Counted from the stretch's first letter, positions 35,180-44,431 are shown. The stretch is 64,000 nt of DNA from Clostridium_AD sp050717545 (GCF_050717545.1 NZ_JBOITN010000037.1:1-64000), one strand, 5' to 3'. The notes: generated from the letters alone by a model not told the origin. Numbers and translations: made by a program.

Positions 35180-35794
35180 TTATTCCCTATTCAATTCCGA
35201 GTTCTCTTCAGCAGCTACTGCAATTGCCTTTGTTTCGTGAACCGTACCACGTGGATGCTCAGGTGGCGCATAGATAGCATACAATTTAAGTGGTTTGTTA
35301 CCGGTATTGATTATATTGTGCCATTTTCCAGCAGGTATCATGATCGCAAAATCATCATAGACTTTAGCTTGAAAATCCAACTTATCTTTTCTATCTCCCA
35401 TTTTAACAAGTCCTTGACCTTCTTCTATACGTATGAATTGATCACCTGTGGGATGAACTTCTAAACCTATATCATCCCCTACCTCGATGCTCATCAAGGT
35501 AACTTGTAAATGTTTTCCTGTCCATAAAGCAGTACGATAAGTATTATTTTGCTTAGTAGCCTTATCAATATTAACTACAAATGGTTTTGGACCATAATCT
35601 TTTATTGACTGTGGAATATTTAACTTTAAATCATACTCTATATCATCAGTTGAGGTATCCATTGGTGTGGTACTGTAGTAAGGACAGGGATACCTTTTAT
35701 AAAAATTATTCATATTGTATGGGTTATACATTGGCGTGTTAACATAATAAACATATGGATTATAAACCTTATATATATTTCTCATCCCTTTCAT
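35180..35794 (-). CDS. Cupin-domain protein with Tyr/Pro/Asn-rich N-terminus
   Basis: 204 aa. Residues about 1-45 are Tyr-, Pro- and Asn-rich (NPYVYYVNTPMYNPYNMNNF), unlike the rest and reminiscent of spore-coat proteins. Residues about 85-185 form a cupin barrel with VHPTGDQFIRIEEGQG and PAGKWHNIINTG, giving the His/Glu metal ligands. Enzymatic role unknown; mannose-6-phosphate-isomerase-like cupins are the closest general type. The start is unclear (two ATGs three codons apart, no good SD). Confidence 0.82.
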   Translation of the reverse strand: MKGMRNIYKVYNPYVYYVNTPMYNPYNMNNFYKRYPCPYYSTTPMDTSTDDIEYDLKLNIPQSIKDYGPKPFVVNIDKATKQNNTYRTALWTGKHLQVTLMSIEVGDDIGLEVHPTGDQFIRIEEGQGLVKMGDRKDKLDFQAKVYDDFAIMIPAGKWHNIINTGNKPLKLYAIYAPPEHPRGTVHETKAIAVAAEENSELNRE

Positions 35795-35966
35795 AGTCTT
35801 ATAAAATATTATATGATTTATGTTTAGAAGTTGTGTCGATTCAAAGGAATGATATGTGCCTGTTTGATATTCTATTAATTGTATGTTCTTATATAAATAA
35901 AATCTATAATTTTATTAACAATAGGGAATAATAAAATTTTAAAGGAGATGATGACCTATTTATTTA

Positions 35967-36686
35967 GTTAAAGATCTTTTAATAGTAGCTGGCAGAATAT
36001 TAACCATTTTACCCTTAATGTTATTTGTAGCCTTATACATGGGAAAACGCTCTATTGGGGAACTACCTGTTTTTGATTTTTTAGTAATATTAACTTTAGG
36101 ATCAGTGGTAGGTGCTGATATAGCTGACCCTAGTGTTCCTCATATTCCTACTGCAGTGGCTATAGTATTAATTGGACTTTTGCAAATAATAGTATCACGG
36201 GCTGTTATTAAGCATAGAAAAATAGGGCATCTTCTAACTTTCGATCCCACTATAGTGATTCAAGATGGACAGTTAATTGTTAAAAATCTAGAAAAACTGA
36301 GATATTCAATAGATAACGTTCTTTCAATGTTAAGAGAAAAAGATGTTTTTAACATTGGCGATGTTCATATAGGAATTATTGAATCTAATGGTAATTTATC
36401 AATACTAAAAAATGATAACAAATCAGTTGTTACTCTGGAGGATATGAATTTAATAAAAAAGACTCCTTCTCTATCCTACCCTGTAATTGTAGATGGACAA
36501 ATACATAATGATGTTTTAATAAAACTAGATTTACCATTAGTTTGGCTACAACAGCAATTATTAAATCTTAATATTGAGAGCATTGATGAGGTATTCTTTG
36601 CATCTATTAATACAAATAAGGAGCTTCATGTTTCACTTAGGAGTTTTATGGAGAATAAGGATGGTATATTCCCTATTTATAATTAA
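35967..36686 (+). CDS. DUF421 (YetF/YcaP-like) membrane protein, start uncertain
   Basis: 222 aa from the ATG at 36018, but the family-typical start (LLIVAGRILTILPLMLFVALY) extends upstream in frame to about 35967, giving about 239 aa. Helices at the N-terminus are followed by a cytosolic DUF421 domain (KRSIGELPVFDFLVILTLG, then a domain with FDPTIVIQDGQL). Role unknown; related proteins affect spore or envelope properties. The good SD AAAGGAG at 35941 is followed by ATGATG in another frame, see findings. Confidence 0.8.
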   Translation, partial: VKDLLIVAGRILTILPLMLFVALYMGKRSIGELPVFDFLVILTLGSVVGADIADPSVPHIPTAVAIVLIGLLQIIVSRAVIKHRKIGHLLTFDPTIVIQDGQLIVKNLEKLRYSIDNVLSMLREKDVFNIGDVHIGIIESNGNLSILKNDNKSVVTLEDMNLIKKTPSLSYPVIVDGQIHNDVLIKLDLPLVWLQQQLLNLNIESIDEVFFASINTNKELHVSLRSFMENKDGIFPIYN

Positions 36687-36695
36687 TTCAAATAG

Positions 36696-36731
36696 AAAGA
36701 ACACACAAAAGGATTATTTTGTGTGTTCTTT
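36696..36731 (+). terminator. Terminator after the DUF421 gene
   Basis: AAAGAACACAC / GTGTGTTCTTT hairpin with 11-bp or longer arms. Confidence 0.85.
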
Positions 36732-36758
36732 ATTCTATAAAATTTAGATAATCCTACT

Positions 36759-36787
36759 AATATTTCAGCTCCACAGGAGATGATTTA
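36759..36787 (-). repeat. Hairpin element copy (minus orientation)
   Basis: Minus strand AAATCATCTCCTGTGGAGCT then GAAATATTA, a perfect CTCC/GGAG stem. Confidence 0.7.
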
Positions 36788-36893
36788 ACTGATTTCTATA
36801 CTTCCTTTGAATACATTGGGGATGGATTTGGAGCAAGTATAACATAACATGACATATCTTTATCACTAGTATAACCTATCTTGCTCTTAATGG

Positions 36894-37082
36894 TTACTCC
36901 ACAATTATAGCTCCCACTGGACATTGTTCTTCTGCTTCCTTTGCACTACTTACAAGATTTTCTGCAACCTCATCTTTTGATGCTACTGCTTTTCCGTCAT
37001 CTTCCATTTCAAAAATTTCTGGACATACCCCCGGGCATATTCCACATCCAATACATATATCCTTATCTACATGAGCTTTCAT
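36894..37082 (-). CDS. [4Fe-4S] ferredoxin
   Basis: 62 aa from ATG at 37080-37082; the GTG three codons upstream lies in the SD (GAGGAG). CIGCGICPGVCPEIF and a distal EEQCPVGAI supply the four cysteines for a single [4Fe-4S] cluster (plus one extra). Cytosolic electron carrier. It lies next to rubredoxin and the flavodiiron protein and may feed the same electron route. Confidence 0.92.
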   Translation of the reverse strand: MKAHVDKDICIGCGICPGVCPEIFEMEDDGKAVASKDEVAENLVSSAKEAEEQCPVGAIIVE

Positions 37083-37151
37083 TAATATCACTCCTCATCT
37101 TATATAGTCTAAAAAAATATCTAAACAATAACTTTAAAAACAGATAAAACT

Positions 37152-37313
37152 TTATTCAACTTTTTCAAAGTCAGATTTAGTAACTCCACATAATGGACAT
37201 ACCCAATCTTCTGGAATATCCTCAAATTTGGTTCCTGGTTTTATCCCGCCATCTGGGTCTCCTATTTCTGGATCATACTCATACCCACACACTATACAAA
37301 CATATTTATCCAT
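37152..37313 (-). CDS. Rubredoxin
   Basis: 53 aa, short but complete. CIVCGYEYDPEIGDPDGG and VCPLCGVTKSDFE carry the two CxxC pairs of the FeS4 centre. SD GGGAG 7 nt before ATG. It lies 360 bp beyond the flavodiiron gene and 70 bp before the ferredoxin, all on the minus strand. Rubredoxin is the known electron donor to flavodiiron proteins and rubrerythrin. Confidence 0.97.
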   Translation of the reverse strand: MDKYVCIVCGYEYDPEIGDPDGGIKPGTKFEDIPEDWVCPLCGVTKSDFEKVE

Positions 37314-37672
37314 AAAACATCTCCCATTCATTTATTTAACATTTAACTTTTTATATTATAATATAATTATACTTTTTCCCAACTGTATTGTCCGTAACTT
37401 ATGTTACTTGGGTGATTTTTATTATATTATTATAAACTCAATAAAATTATAAAAAATTATTTAATCATTTTTCATCTTATTCTATATATTAGTTTGCACA
37501 TTTTCCTCCTAAATATACAAAATAAAGATTCAAAATCCAATTACGAGTATAATCACGATTAATATTAAATTTGATCGTTCTTTGGGTTGAAAATATTAAA
37601 TCATCTCCTGAGTAGCTAATGCATTATTAAGTTATTCAATTATTTTTACATAATTAATTCCTCCTTATATTT
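37314..37672. other. Intergenic region between rubredoxin and the flavodiiron gene
   Basis: AT-rich. It contains a hairpin element at 37600-37630 and no clear terminator, so read-through from the flavodiiron gene into rubredoxin is possible. Confidence 0.5.
37600..37630 (+). repeat. Hairpin element copy (degenerate stem)
   Basis: ATCATCTCCTGAGTAGCTAA then TGCATTATTAA. The stem CTCC/GTAG has one mismatch. Confidence 0.55.
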
Positions 37673-38905
37673 TTAAATTGTACTAAGTAATAAATCCGCT
37701 GTATAAACAACTGCACTCTCAATGTTCTTTATATTGTTAACGCTTGGCGAAAACCTAATTCTTATTGGGAATTCTATATCGATCATACCAGTAGATTTAA
37801 TTACATCCGAGGTACTTAAAACTTTAATATTAGTTTTATTCAAATAATCCTGAACTACTTCTATGGCTTCTCCACTCCAGCCATAAGAACCAAAAGCTAC
37901 CCCGATTTTATCTTCTAGATTTAAAGTACTAAGATTTTTTAATACATCTTCCATATTTCCAATGATATCTGCATATTTTGTAGAGCTACCAAAGAAAATA
38001 ACATCTGATTCATTTATAGCCTTAATTACTTCTTCGCTTGGCAACTTATTTACATCAATAATTTTAGAATTTATATTTTGTTTTTCAAATTTATCATTAA
38101 TGATAGTTGCAATTTTTTTTGTCCTACCAGTCATAGTAGAATAAAGAATTAATGCCTTTTTATCTATCTCTATATTCTTACTCATATTATCATAAATATC
38201 AATAAAGCTTTGAACCTTATCTCTAAGGATATATCCATGTGATGGTGCTATCACTTTTATATCTAAATCTTTTATTTTTTCAATCATATTTTGAACATAT
38301 CTTCTATGAGGATGCATTATCAATTTATAATATCCAATGTAATCAACATTTATGTCCTCTTTTGCCATATCATTAAAATACTCATAATTAGCTACGTGGG
38401 TACTAAATATATCGCAAGGGAATAAAATTTTATCTTCGATGCAATAAGTTATCATTGTCTCCGCTGTATGAAGATAAGGTGTTTCTATAAATTTTAGTGT
38501 TTTCCCTCCTATATCGAGAATATCTCCATCCCCTACTACTAAGAACTCTCTGTTATGAAGTTTATACATTTCCTTAAGTTGATCTACAGCTAGTCTTGTG
38601 CACACAATTACAGCATTTTTAGCAATAGCAGCCAAACTTCCAAGTGCACCAGAATGATCAGGCTCAGTATGATTAATTACAATATACTTTATCTTATCAA
38701 GTTCAATTATACCCTTTAAATTTTCTACAAATTCACGTCCAAAGCTCATATCAACAGTATCTATTACTGTTGGTTTCTCAGTCATTAATAAATAACTATT
38801 ATAAGTGGTTCCTTTAGTTAATGTTAATCTATGAAAAGGCACCTCTCTATCATCAACCTTACCGATCCAATATATATCTTCGCCTAGCATAACTTTTTTA
38901 CTCAT
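37673..38905 (-). CDS. fprA: Flavodiiron protein (FprA type, oxygen/NO reductase)
   Basis: 410 aa. An N-terminal metallo-beta-lactamase-like diiron domain with NHTEPDHSG (H-x-E-x-D-H) and further ligands in TPYLHTAETM and APSHG; a C-terminal flavodoxin domain from about 250 (LYSTMTGRTKKIA, FGSYGWSGEA) binding FMN. Reduces O2 to water or NO to N2O with electrons from rubredoxin. SD TAGGAGG. Divergent from an FNR-like regulator. Confidence 0.96.
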   Translation of the reverse strand: MSKKVMLGEDIYWIGKVDDREVPFHRLTLTKGTTYNSYLLMTEKPTVIDTVDMSFGREFVENLKGIIELDKIKYIVINHTEPDHSGALGSLAAIAKNAVIVCTRLAVDQLKEMYKLHNREFLVVGDGDILDIGGKTLKFIETPYLHTAETMITYCIEDKILFPCDIFSTHVANYEYFNDMAKEDINVDYIGYYKLIMHPHRRYVQNMIEKIKDLDIKVIAPSHGYILRDKVQSFIDIYDNMSKNIEIDKKALILYSTMTGRTKKIATIINDKFEKQNINSKIIDVNKLPSEEVIKAINESDVIFFGSSTKYADIIGNMEDVLKNLSTLNLEDKIGVAFGSYGWSGEAIEVVQDYLNKTNIKVLSTSDVIKSTGMIDIEFPIRIRFSPSVNNIKNIESAVVYTADLLLSTI

Positions 38906-39024
38906 AATGTATTCCTCCTAAATTAATTTATTTGGTATTTTTATTTGATATATATTCAAAATAATTCTCACATACTCTTGCTTTCCTATGACCCTATTGT
39001 ATAATTGTTTTAATTTTTAAAATA

Positions 39025-39036
39025 TGATTTAAATCA
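39025..39036. promoter_or_regulatory. FNR/CRP-type operator in the divergent fprA-regulator region
   Basis: TGATTTAAATCA is a perfect palindrome close to the FNR consensus TTGAT-N4-ATCAA. A looser TTTGA-N7-TCAAA sits nearer to fprA at about 38944-38960. Binding by the adjacent regulator is inferred. Confidence 0.5.
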
Positions 39037-39126
39037 CAAAATTAAAATATTTAAAAATTATATATATTATTATTTGACCACAATAAACTTAAAATGGTAT
39101 CATAATAAACAGTAGGTGATAAATAT

Positions 39127-39837
39127 ATGGAAGAGTGTAATTGTGGAAATTGTAAACATAGCCTTTGTGCTAAGAAAGTACCGATATTTTCATTTCTATC
39201 TGATGATGAACTTGCAAAAATTGTTGATATGACGGGACATAAAGTCTATAAAAAGGGAGATATGCTCTGTAGCCAAGGTGAAAAATCAGATAGCTTATTT
39301 ATTATTAATGAAGGTCAAGTAAAAATATCTAAGTTAACAAAAGAAGGTAAGGAACAAATAGTTCATATCTTCACTAGTGGCGATTTCTTTGGAGAATTAA
39401 GTCTCTTTAGTAATGATGAGATATACAATTTTGATGCTTATGCTATATCAAATGTTAAGATATGTACATTAACCAAACAAGATATGGATAGAATTATCAT
39501 GAATAACCCCGAAATATCCTTAAAGCTATTACAAGTTATTTCAAAACGTCTAACTCAGACTGAAAATCTCGCTCAAAATCTAGCTACTAATGATGCAGAA
39601 ATAAGAATTGCATTTATGCTTTTAGAATTTGGAGAAAAGTACGGTGTCTCTGTAAGTCAAGGTCTAAAAATAAACTTACCTATTAATAGAGAAGAGATGG
39701 CGAATTATGTTGGAGTCACAAGAGAAACCATAAGTAGAAAACTCAGCATATTTGAAGACCTGGGAATTATTAGTCTTAAGGGCAACAAAGTACTGATTAT
39801 AAAACAAATAGATACGTTAAAATCATATGTAGAATAA
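39127..39837 (+). CDS. Crp/Fnr-family regulator with N-terminal Cys cluster
   Basis: 236 aa. Cys4, Cys6, Cys9 and Cys14 (CNCGNCKHSLC) precede a cyclic-nucleotide-binding-type beta barrel (GEKSDSLFIINEGQV, FFGELSLF) and a winged HTH (REEMANYVGVTRETISRKL). The Cys cluster suggests an oxygen- or NO-sensitive iron-sulfur cluster as in FNR. Divergent from the flavodiiron gene and upstream of a hemerythrin, the likely targets. Confidence 0.92.
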   Translation: MEECNCGNCKHSLCAKKVPIFSFLSDDELAKIVDMTGHKVYKKGDMLCSQGEKSDSLFIINEGQVKISKLTKEGKEQIVHIFTSGDFFGELSLFSNDEIYNFDAYAISNVKICTLTKQDMDRIIMNNPEISLKLLQVISKRLTQTENLAQNLATNDAEIRIAFMLLEFGEKYGVSVSQGLKINLPINREEMANYVGVTRETISRKLSIFEDLGIISLKGNKVLIIKQIDTLKSYVE

Positions 39838-39844
39838 TAATCTC

Positions 39845-39890
39845 AAATCAACCTAAAAGCTATTATATAAGCTTGTGGTTGATTTTTTTT
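39845..39890 (+). terminator. Terminator after the Crp/Fnr regulator
   Basis: AAATCAACC...GGTTGATTT with inner AAGCTTAT-type pairing, then T8. Confidence 0.85.
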
Positions 39891-40024
39891 ATAAATTAGG
39901 GAAGAATAAATAAATCGCCAATTTCGAAGAAACTAGTCTTATTTTAGAAACTTATAACGTAAGTTACCGTATTATTTACTAAGATTTAGTATTCTATTAT
40001 TAAAGAAATTAATAATATTGATTA

Positions 40025-40040
40025 TACGTTACAACGTATA
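40025..40040. promoter_or_regulatory. Palindrome upstream of the hemerythrin gene
   Basis: ATACGTT-AC-AACGTAT, perfect 7-bp arms, about 28 nt before the gene. A looser relative (AACGTAAGTTACCGTA) is at about 39957-39972. Regulator unknown. Confidence 0.4.
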
Positions 40041-40067
40041 TTAGATTAAAAATTAGGAGGCTTACTT

Positions 40068-40652
40068 ATGGATGCAATAGATTTAATGATGGATGAGCAT
40101 AAATATATATCACGAGGATTAAACGTATTTAGGAAATTAAGCATAGAAATATTGAATACTAATACTGTTGATTTTGTATCTTTTGAAAAAATGATTTTAT
40201 TCGTTAGAAATTACGCCGATAAACATCATCACAACAAGGAAGAGGTTGTTCTATTTAAAAAGATGGAAACTCAATTAGGTGAAAAGATGGTAAAAGGGCC
40301 ATTATCCGGAATGTATATAGAACATGATTTAGGAAGGCAACACATTAAACTTTTAGAAGAAGCTCTATTGAAAGTTAAAAATGGCGACTTAGATTCACAA
40401 GTTGATGTAATCGCAAATTCTATATGTTATAGTGATTTATTAACAAGACATATCGATAAAGAAAATAAATTAATATATACCTTTGCTAGAAGAGTATTAA
40501 GTAAGGTCGATATGGTCGATATAAATGTGAGTTGTGAAAAACTTGAATCCATAGCCACTGAAAATCACGTGCAAAATGAATATATAGATGTTTTAGAAAT
40601 GCTTGAGAAAAAATATGATATAGTTTCTCCAAAAGATAAAAACGCTATTTAA
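40068..40652 (+). CDS. Hemerythrin-domain protein
   Basis: 194 aa. The HHE cation-binding pattern MDEHKYISRGL (His11), ADKHHHNKEEVVLF, MYIEHDLGRQH and LTRHIDKENKLIY matches bacterial hemerythrin-like diiron proteins, which bind O2 or NO or store iron. It follows the FNR-like regulator. SD AGGAGG. Confidence 0.92.
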   Translation: MDAIDLMMDEHKYISRGLNVFRKLSIEILNTNTVDFVSFEKMILFVRNYADKHHHNKEEVVLFKKMETQLGEKMVKGPLSGMYIEHDLGRQHIKLLEEALLKVKNGDLDSQVDVIANSICYSDLLTRHIDKENKLIYTFARRVLSKVDMVDINVSCEKLESIATENHVQNEYIDVLEMLEKKYDIVSPKDKNAI

Positions 40653-40657
40653 AATAT

Positions 40658-40700
40658 AATTACTCTAGCAGTTGAATCTTAAGCTGATAGAGTAATTATT
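40658..40700 (+). terminator. Terminator after the hemerythrin gene
   Basis: AATTACTCTA / TAGAGTAATT with an inner loop, then ATTTTTTG. Confidence 0.8.
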
Positions 40701-40877
40701 TTTTGTTTTCTCTAAACCCTACTCTTTTTCAGTATTTAAACGATAATAGAATAGTATAACACTAGTGACGGGACATTCGCATGAAAATAGTTGTTGTACA
40801 ACCACAAATTAAGATAAATTATAAATGTTGAAAATTTCAGAATTTTATATAAAGGTTTAAAATTAGGGGGAGAATAA

Positions 40878-41837
40878 ATGGGTTTATTTAAAAATAAAAA
40901 GTCTATGAATGTAAAAAATAATATATCTTTCAATGAACAAGACACATCACAGATGGAAGTCCAATTTCATAATGAAACTACTGGTTTTATTCAAGATATG
41001 AGCAAGTTATTATCGGATACTGTAAAACAGCACCATATTGTAGATAGTGATCATAATATTTTAGGTGAACTTACTGATAAAGTAAAAATTCATATGAATG
41101 AATTTTCTAAGTCCACAAAAAGTACTAACGACTTAACAGACAATTTATACTCAGAAGGAAATACTCTTATAGAAATTACACAAGATACAGTTAAGAAATC
41201 TTATGAAGGCAAGGACGCAATTTACGAAATAGTGGAAATTATAAAGTCTTTAGAAAATGAAAGTAAAACTAATACAGAAAGTATAAATGAATTGGCAAGA
41301 AAGTTTAGCAAAGTAAATGAAGTTGTCCAACTAATAACAAATATAGCAAGCCAAACAAATCTCCTAGCATTAAACGCAGCCATTGAAGCCGCTAGGGCAG
41401 GAGAAGAAGGAAAAGGTTTTGCAGTAGTTGCAAGTGAGATAAAAAAGCTAGCAGAAATGACTAAACAAAGTACTAAGGACATCGCAACTTTAATAGGAGG
41501 CATAGAAAACGAAACAAAAGTGGTGCTGGATAATTCCAGTAAATCCAATGAAGTTATAGCTAAGGGCGTCAGTGCTTCTAGTAATGCTGTAGAGAAAATA
41601 GAGGGCAGTCTATCTTCTGTATCCAAAGTTGAACAGGAAGTAAATGGAGTAATGAAGCTTCTAAATGATCAAAAACACCACATTGAGAACATGAATAAAG
41701 AAATAGTAGATGTTGATGAAATATTAAAAATCACCTCCGATAGTATAATAAACCACATAAAAGAGGCTAGTATTGTAGAGAAAAAATTGGATGAAATAAA
41801 AACACACATAGCAACATATAGTAAAGAATTAATTTAG
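40878..41837 (+). CDS. Soluble methyl-accepting chemotaxis-type protein
   Basis: 319 aa, no membrane segment. The first about 90 residues are polar and match no sensor domain I know. The rest is a coiled-coil signalling domain with the conserved tip NLLALNAAIEAARAGEEGKGFAVVA. A cytosolic receptor that would couple to CheA/CheW. Its position after the hemerythrin and FNR genes hints at redox or oxygen input but does not prove it. SD GGGGGAG. Confidence 0.9.
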   Translation: MGLFKNKKSMNVKNNISFNEQDTSQMEVQFHNETTGFIQDMSKLLSDTVKQHHIVDSDHNILGELTDKVKIHMNEFSKSTKSTNDLTDNLYSEGNTLIEITQDTVKKSYEGKDAIYEIVEIIKSLENESKTNTESINELARKFSKVNEVVQLITNIASQTNLLALNAAIEAARAGEEGKGFAVVASEIKKLAEMTKQSTKDIATLIGGIENETKVVLDNSSKSNEVIAKGVSASSNAVEKIEGSLSSVSKVEQEVNGVMKLLNDQKHHIENMNKEIVDVDEILKITSDSIINHIKEASIVEKKLDEIKTHIATYSKELI

Positions 41838-41927
41838 CAACATACGTTACCAGCAATAACGAAAAAATATTAAAGCTTAAAAACTAAGTATTTTTTTGAA
41901 TATGGGGTGGGCTAAAGGGATAAAAAA

Positions 41928-41970
41928 AATGAAGGAGTGCGGCGTGGTACTCCGCACTCCTTCATTTTTT
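41928..41970. terminator. Strong bidirectional terminator between the chemoreceptor and glmS
   Basis: AATGAAGGAGTGCGG / CCGCACTCCTTCATT with A- and T-runs on both sides. Confidence 0.9.
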
Positions 41971-42033
41971 GGGACAGACTTTATTGTTTTTGTGACAGAC
42001 TTTAATATTCTTGGACAAGGTTTATTGTTTGTG
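41971..42033. repeat. Degenerate 21-bp tandem repeat
   Basis: GGGACAGACTTTATTGTTTT, TGACAGACTTTAATATTCTT and GGACAAGGTTTATTGTTTGT follow one another. Possibly a decayed mobile-element edge; weak. Confidence 0.35.
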
Positions 42034-42061
42034 TACAATAGTAATATATTCTTTTTTTATT

Positions 42062-43888
42062 TTACTCCACAGTTACTGATTTTGCCAAATTTCTTGGCTT
42101 ATCAACATCGCAACCCTTTTGAACTGCCATGTAGTAAGCAAACAATTGTAGTGGAATTACTGCAATTACTGGTGCTAATATATCCATTACTTTTGGTATA
42201 TAAGTCACAGAATGAACTGACTTTTCTATTTCAGTGTGCCCAGTAAGTGCGAAAGCATATACTTTTGCTCCTCTAGTTGATAGTTCTTTTATATTACTTA
42301 CCATCTTACCAAATAGTTCTTCTTGAGTAGCCATTGCTATAACTACAGTTCCTTCTTCCATAAGTGCTATTGCCCCATGTTTAAGCTCTCCTGCGGCATA
42401 AGCGTCCGAATGGATATAAGATACTTCTTTTAGCTTTAATGATCCCTCAAGTGCAACTGCATAATCAAGTCCACGTCCTATAAAGAACATATCCTTATGC
42501 ATGTAAGTTTTTGCTGTAAATCTTTGTAGTGTTTCCTTTTGTTTAAGCATTTCTTCTGCTTTTTCTGGAAGATCAAGCATGGCCACTTTAATTTCTTCGA
42601 TTTCAGTCGTAGTCATAGTTTCTTTATTTTGAGCAAAGAATAGAGCTATTATATACATTGCTATAAGCTGAGTTACATAAGCTTTAGTAGATGCAACTGC
42701 TATTTCTGGTCCTGCCCAAGTGTATAGTACGTCATCTGCCTCTCTTGAAGCCGCGCTACCTACAACATTAGTTACTGCTATTACTCTTGCGCCCTTCGAC
42801 TTTGCAAGCCTTAGAGCTGACATAGTGTCTGCAGTTTCTCCTGATTGACTAATAACTATCATTAATGTGTTTTTATCAATTATTGGGTCTCTATATTTAA
42901 ACTCAGAAGCAATATCTAATTCTACTGGTATTCTTGCAAGTTTTTCTATAACATATTTACCTACAGCTCCTGCATGGTATGCAGTTCCACAAGCTACTAT
43001 ATATATTTTATTTAAATTTTTAATTTGCTCTTTAGTTATACTTATATCATCAAGTGTTATTGGCTCTCCTATTACTATTCTAGAAGTCATTGTATCTCTG
43101 ATTGCCTTTGGTTGCTCATGGATTTCTTTTATCATAAAGTGTTCAAATCCACCCTTTTCAGCAGCTTGTGCATCCCAAGTTACATGGAAAATCTCTTTCT
43201 TTATAGCTTCTCCTTCTAAATCAATAAGTTTTATACCTTCACTTGAAATCACAACAAATTCATTATCTTCCAATAAATATACTTCTCTTGTATGATTTAG
43301 TACTGCTGGTATATCTGATGCTATATAAAATTCATCTTTGCCAAGTCCTACTATTAATGGACTATCTTTTCTTACTGCTACTAACTTATCCGGCTCGTCA
43401 CTACATACTACTGCAATTGCATAACTACCTTCCATTTTAGTAGTAGCCTTCATTACCGCATCAACTATATTTCCATTGTAGTAGTAATCTACAAGGTGTG
43501 GTATTACTTCTGTATCAGTTTCTGATGTAAATTTATATCCTTTTGCAATTAACCATTCTCTTATATGAATATAATTCTCTATAATACCATTATGGACTAC
43601 GCTAATAGTTCCTTTTTCATTAGTATGTGGGTGAGAATTTTCATCTGATGGCTTGCCGTGAGTGGCCCATCTTGTATGTCCTATACCAACATGTCCTTTA
43701 AGTGTCTCTTTTGCTAATTGAGCTTCTAAATTTGCAAGTCTTCCTTTGCATTTAATAACATTTAAAACTCCATTATCTATAACTGCAACTCCTGCTGAAT
43801 CATATCCTCTATATTCTAACTTTCTAAGACCTTCTACCAAAATTGGCGTGGCCTCTTTATTTCCATAATATCCAACTATTCCGCACAT
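42062..43888 (-). CDS. glmS: Glutamine-fructose-6-phosphate aminotransferase GlmS
   Basis: 608 aa from ATG at 43886-43888, chosen so that MCGIVGYYG exposes the catalytic Cys1; the ATG two codons earlier would not. N-terminal glutaminase with RWATHGKP; two SIS domains (ISQSGETADT, AGELKHGAIAL). Makes GlcN6P, the first step to UDP-GlcNAc. Expression is controlled by the ribozyme in its leader. Confidence 0.97.
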   Translation of the reverse strand: MCGIVGYYGNKEATPILVEGLRKLEYRGYDSAGVAVIDNGVLNVIKCKGRLANLEAQLAKETLKGHVGIGHTRWATHGKPSDENSHPHTNEKGTISVVHNGIIENYIHIREWLIAKGYKFTSETDTEVIPHLVDYYYNGNIVDAVMKATTKMEGSYAIAVVCSDEPDKLVAVRKDSPLIVGLGKDEFYIASDIPAVLNHTREVYLLEDNEFVVISSEGIKLIDLEGEAIKKEIFHVTWDAQAAEKGGFEHFMIKEIHEQPKAIRDTMTSRIVIGEPITLDDISITKEQIKNLNKIYIVACGTAYHAGAVGKYVIEKLARIPVELDIASEFKYRDPIIDKNTLMIVISQSGETADTMSALRLAKSKGARVIAVTNVVGSAASREADDVLYTWAGPEIAVASTKAYVTQLIAMYIIALFFAQNKETMTTTEIEEIKVAMLDLPEKAEEMLKQKETLQRFTAKTYMHKDMFFIGRGLDYAVALEGSLKLKEVSYIHSDAYAAGELKHGAIALMEEGTVVIAMATQEELFGKMVSNIKELSTRGAKVYAFALTGHTEIEKSVHSVTYIPKVMDILAPVIAVIPLQLFAYYMAVQKGCDVDKPRNLAKSVTVE

Positions 43889-44099
43889 ATTCATCTTCCT
43901 CTCAAATTTAATATTTTGCGCTACAAATTAGGTATACTCTTCATTCGTTTTTTTATAATTAAATTCTCTCCTATAATATTTCCATAGGAATCTTTACAAA
44001 ATATAATTATAATAATGAATGTAAATATACTAATCCACCTAGCACGTAATGGTGCAATAATATTTTTAAAGGTTTTAACACCAGATTGATATTGTTACG

Positions 44100-44232
44100 A
44101 AAATCACTTTTCGCTTTTATCAACCATTAACGGTAGTGCGCTACCGCGGGGCATCCGCCGAAGATTCGATACTCCCCATCCTCGTCAACTCACAATGTAA
44201 CTATCAAGTTATGTTATGAGTCCTGGCGCTTT
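44100..44232 (-). ncRNA. glmS ribozyme
   Basis: Minus strand: AGCGCCAGGACT at the 5' end, GTTGACGAGGATGGGG in the middle, then CGAATCTTCGGCGGATGCCC and CGCGGTAGCGCACTACC, the conserved P2/P2.1/P3 core order. Self-cleavage should fall between A44230 and G44229. GlcN6P is the cofactor; cleavage destabilises glmS mRNA. Confidence 0.95.
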
Positions 44233-44302
44233 CAAATCATTTACTTCCTATCCTCCTTTACTCTTATATTTAACAATCTATTCTATTTTACAAATAGAAA
44301 AA

Positions 44303-44337
44303 CTGAAAACTTATGAACCTTTACCATAAGCTTTCAG
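44303..44337 (-). terminator. Terminator after glmM
   Basis: CTGAAAGCTTATG / CATAAGTTTTCAG (minus strand, one G-T pair) followed by TTTTT. It separates glmM from the glmS leader. Confidence 0.8.
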
Positions 44338-44431
44338 TCTATTATATTCGTTTTATTGTGTATTCGTCAACGATTTTAACAATAAGTTTATAAAATTACA
44401 ATTATTTTATATATCCTTTATCATACATTCT

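Noticed and set aside
44041..44100. Another hairpin element copy near GTAATGGTGCAATAATATT
   Set aside because: Match to the consensus is too weak and it borders the glmS ribozyme.
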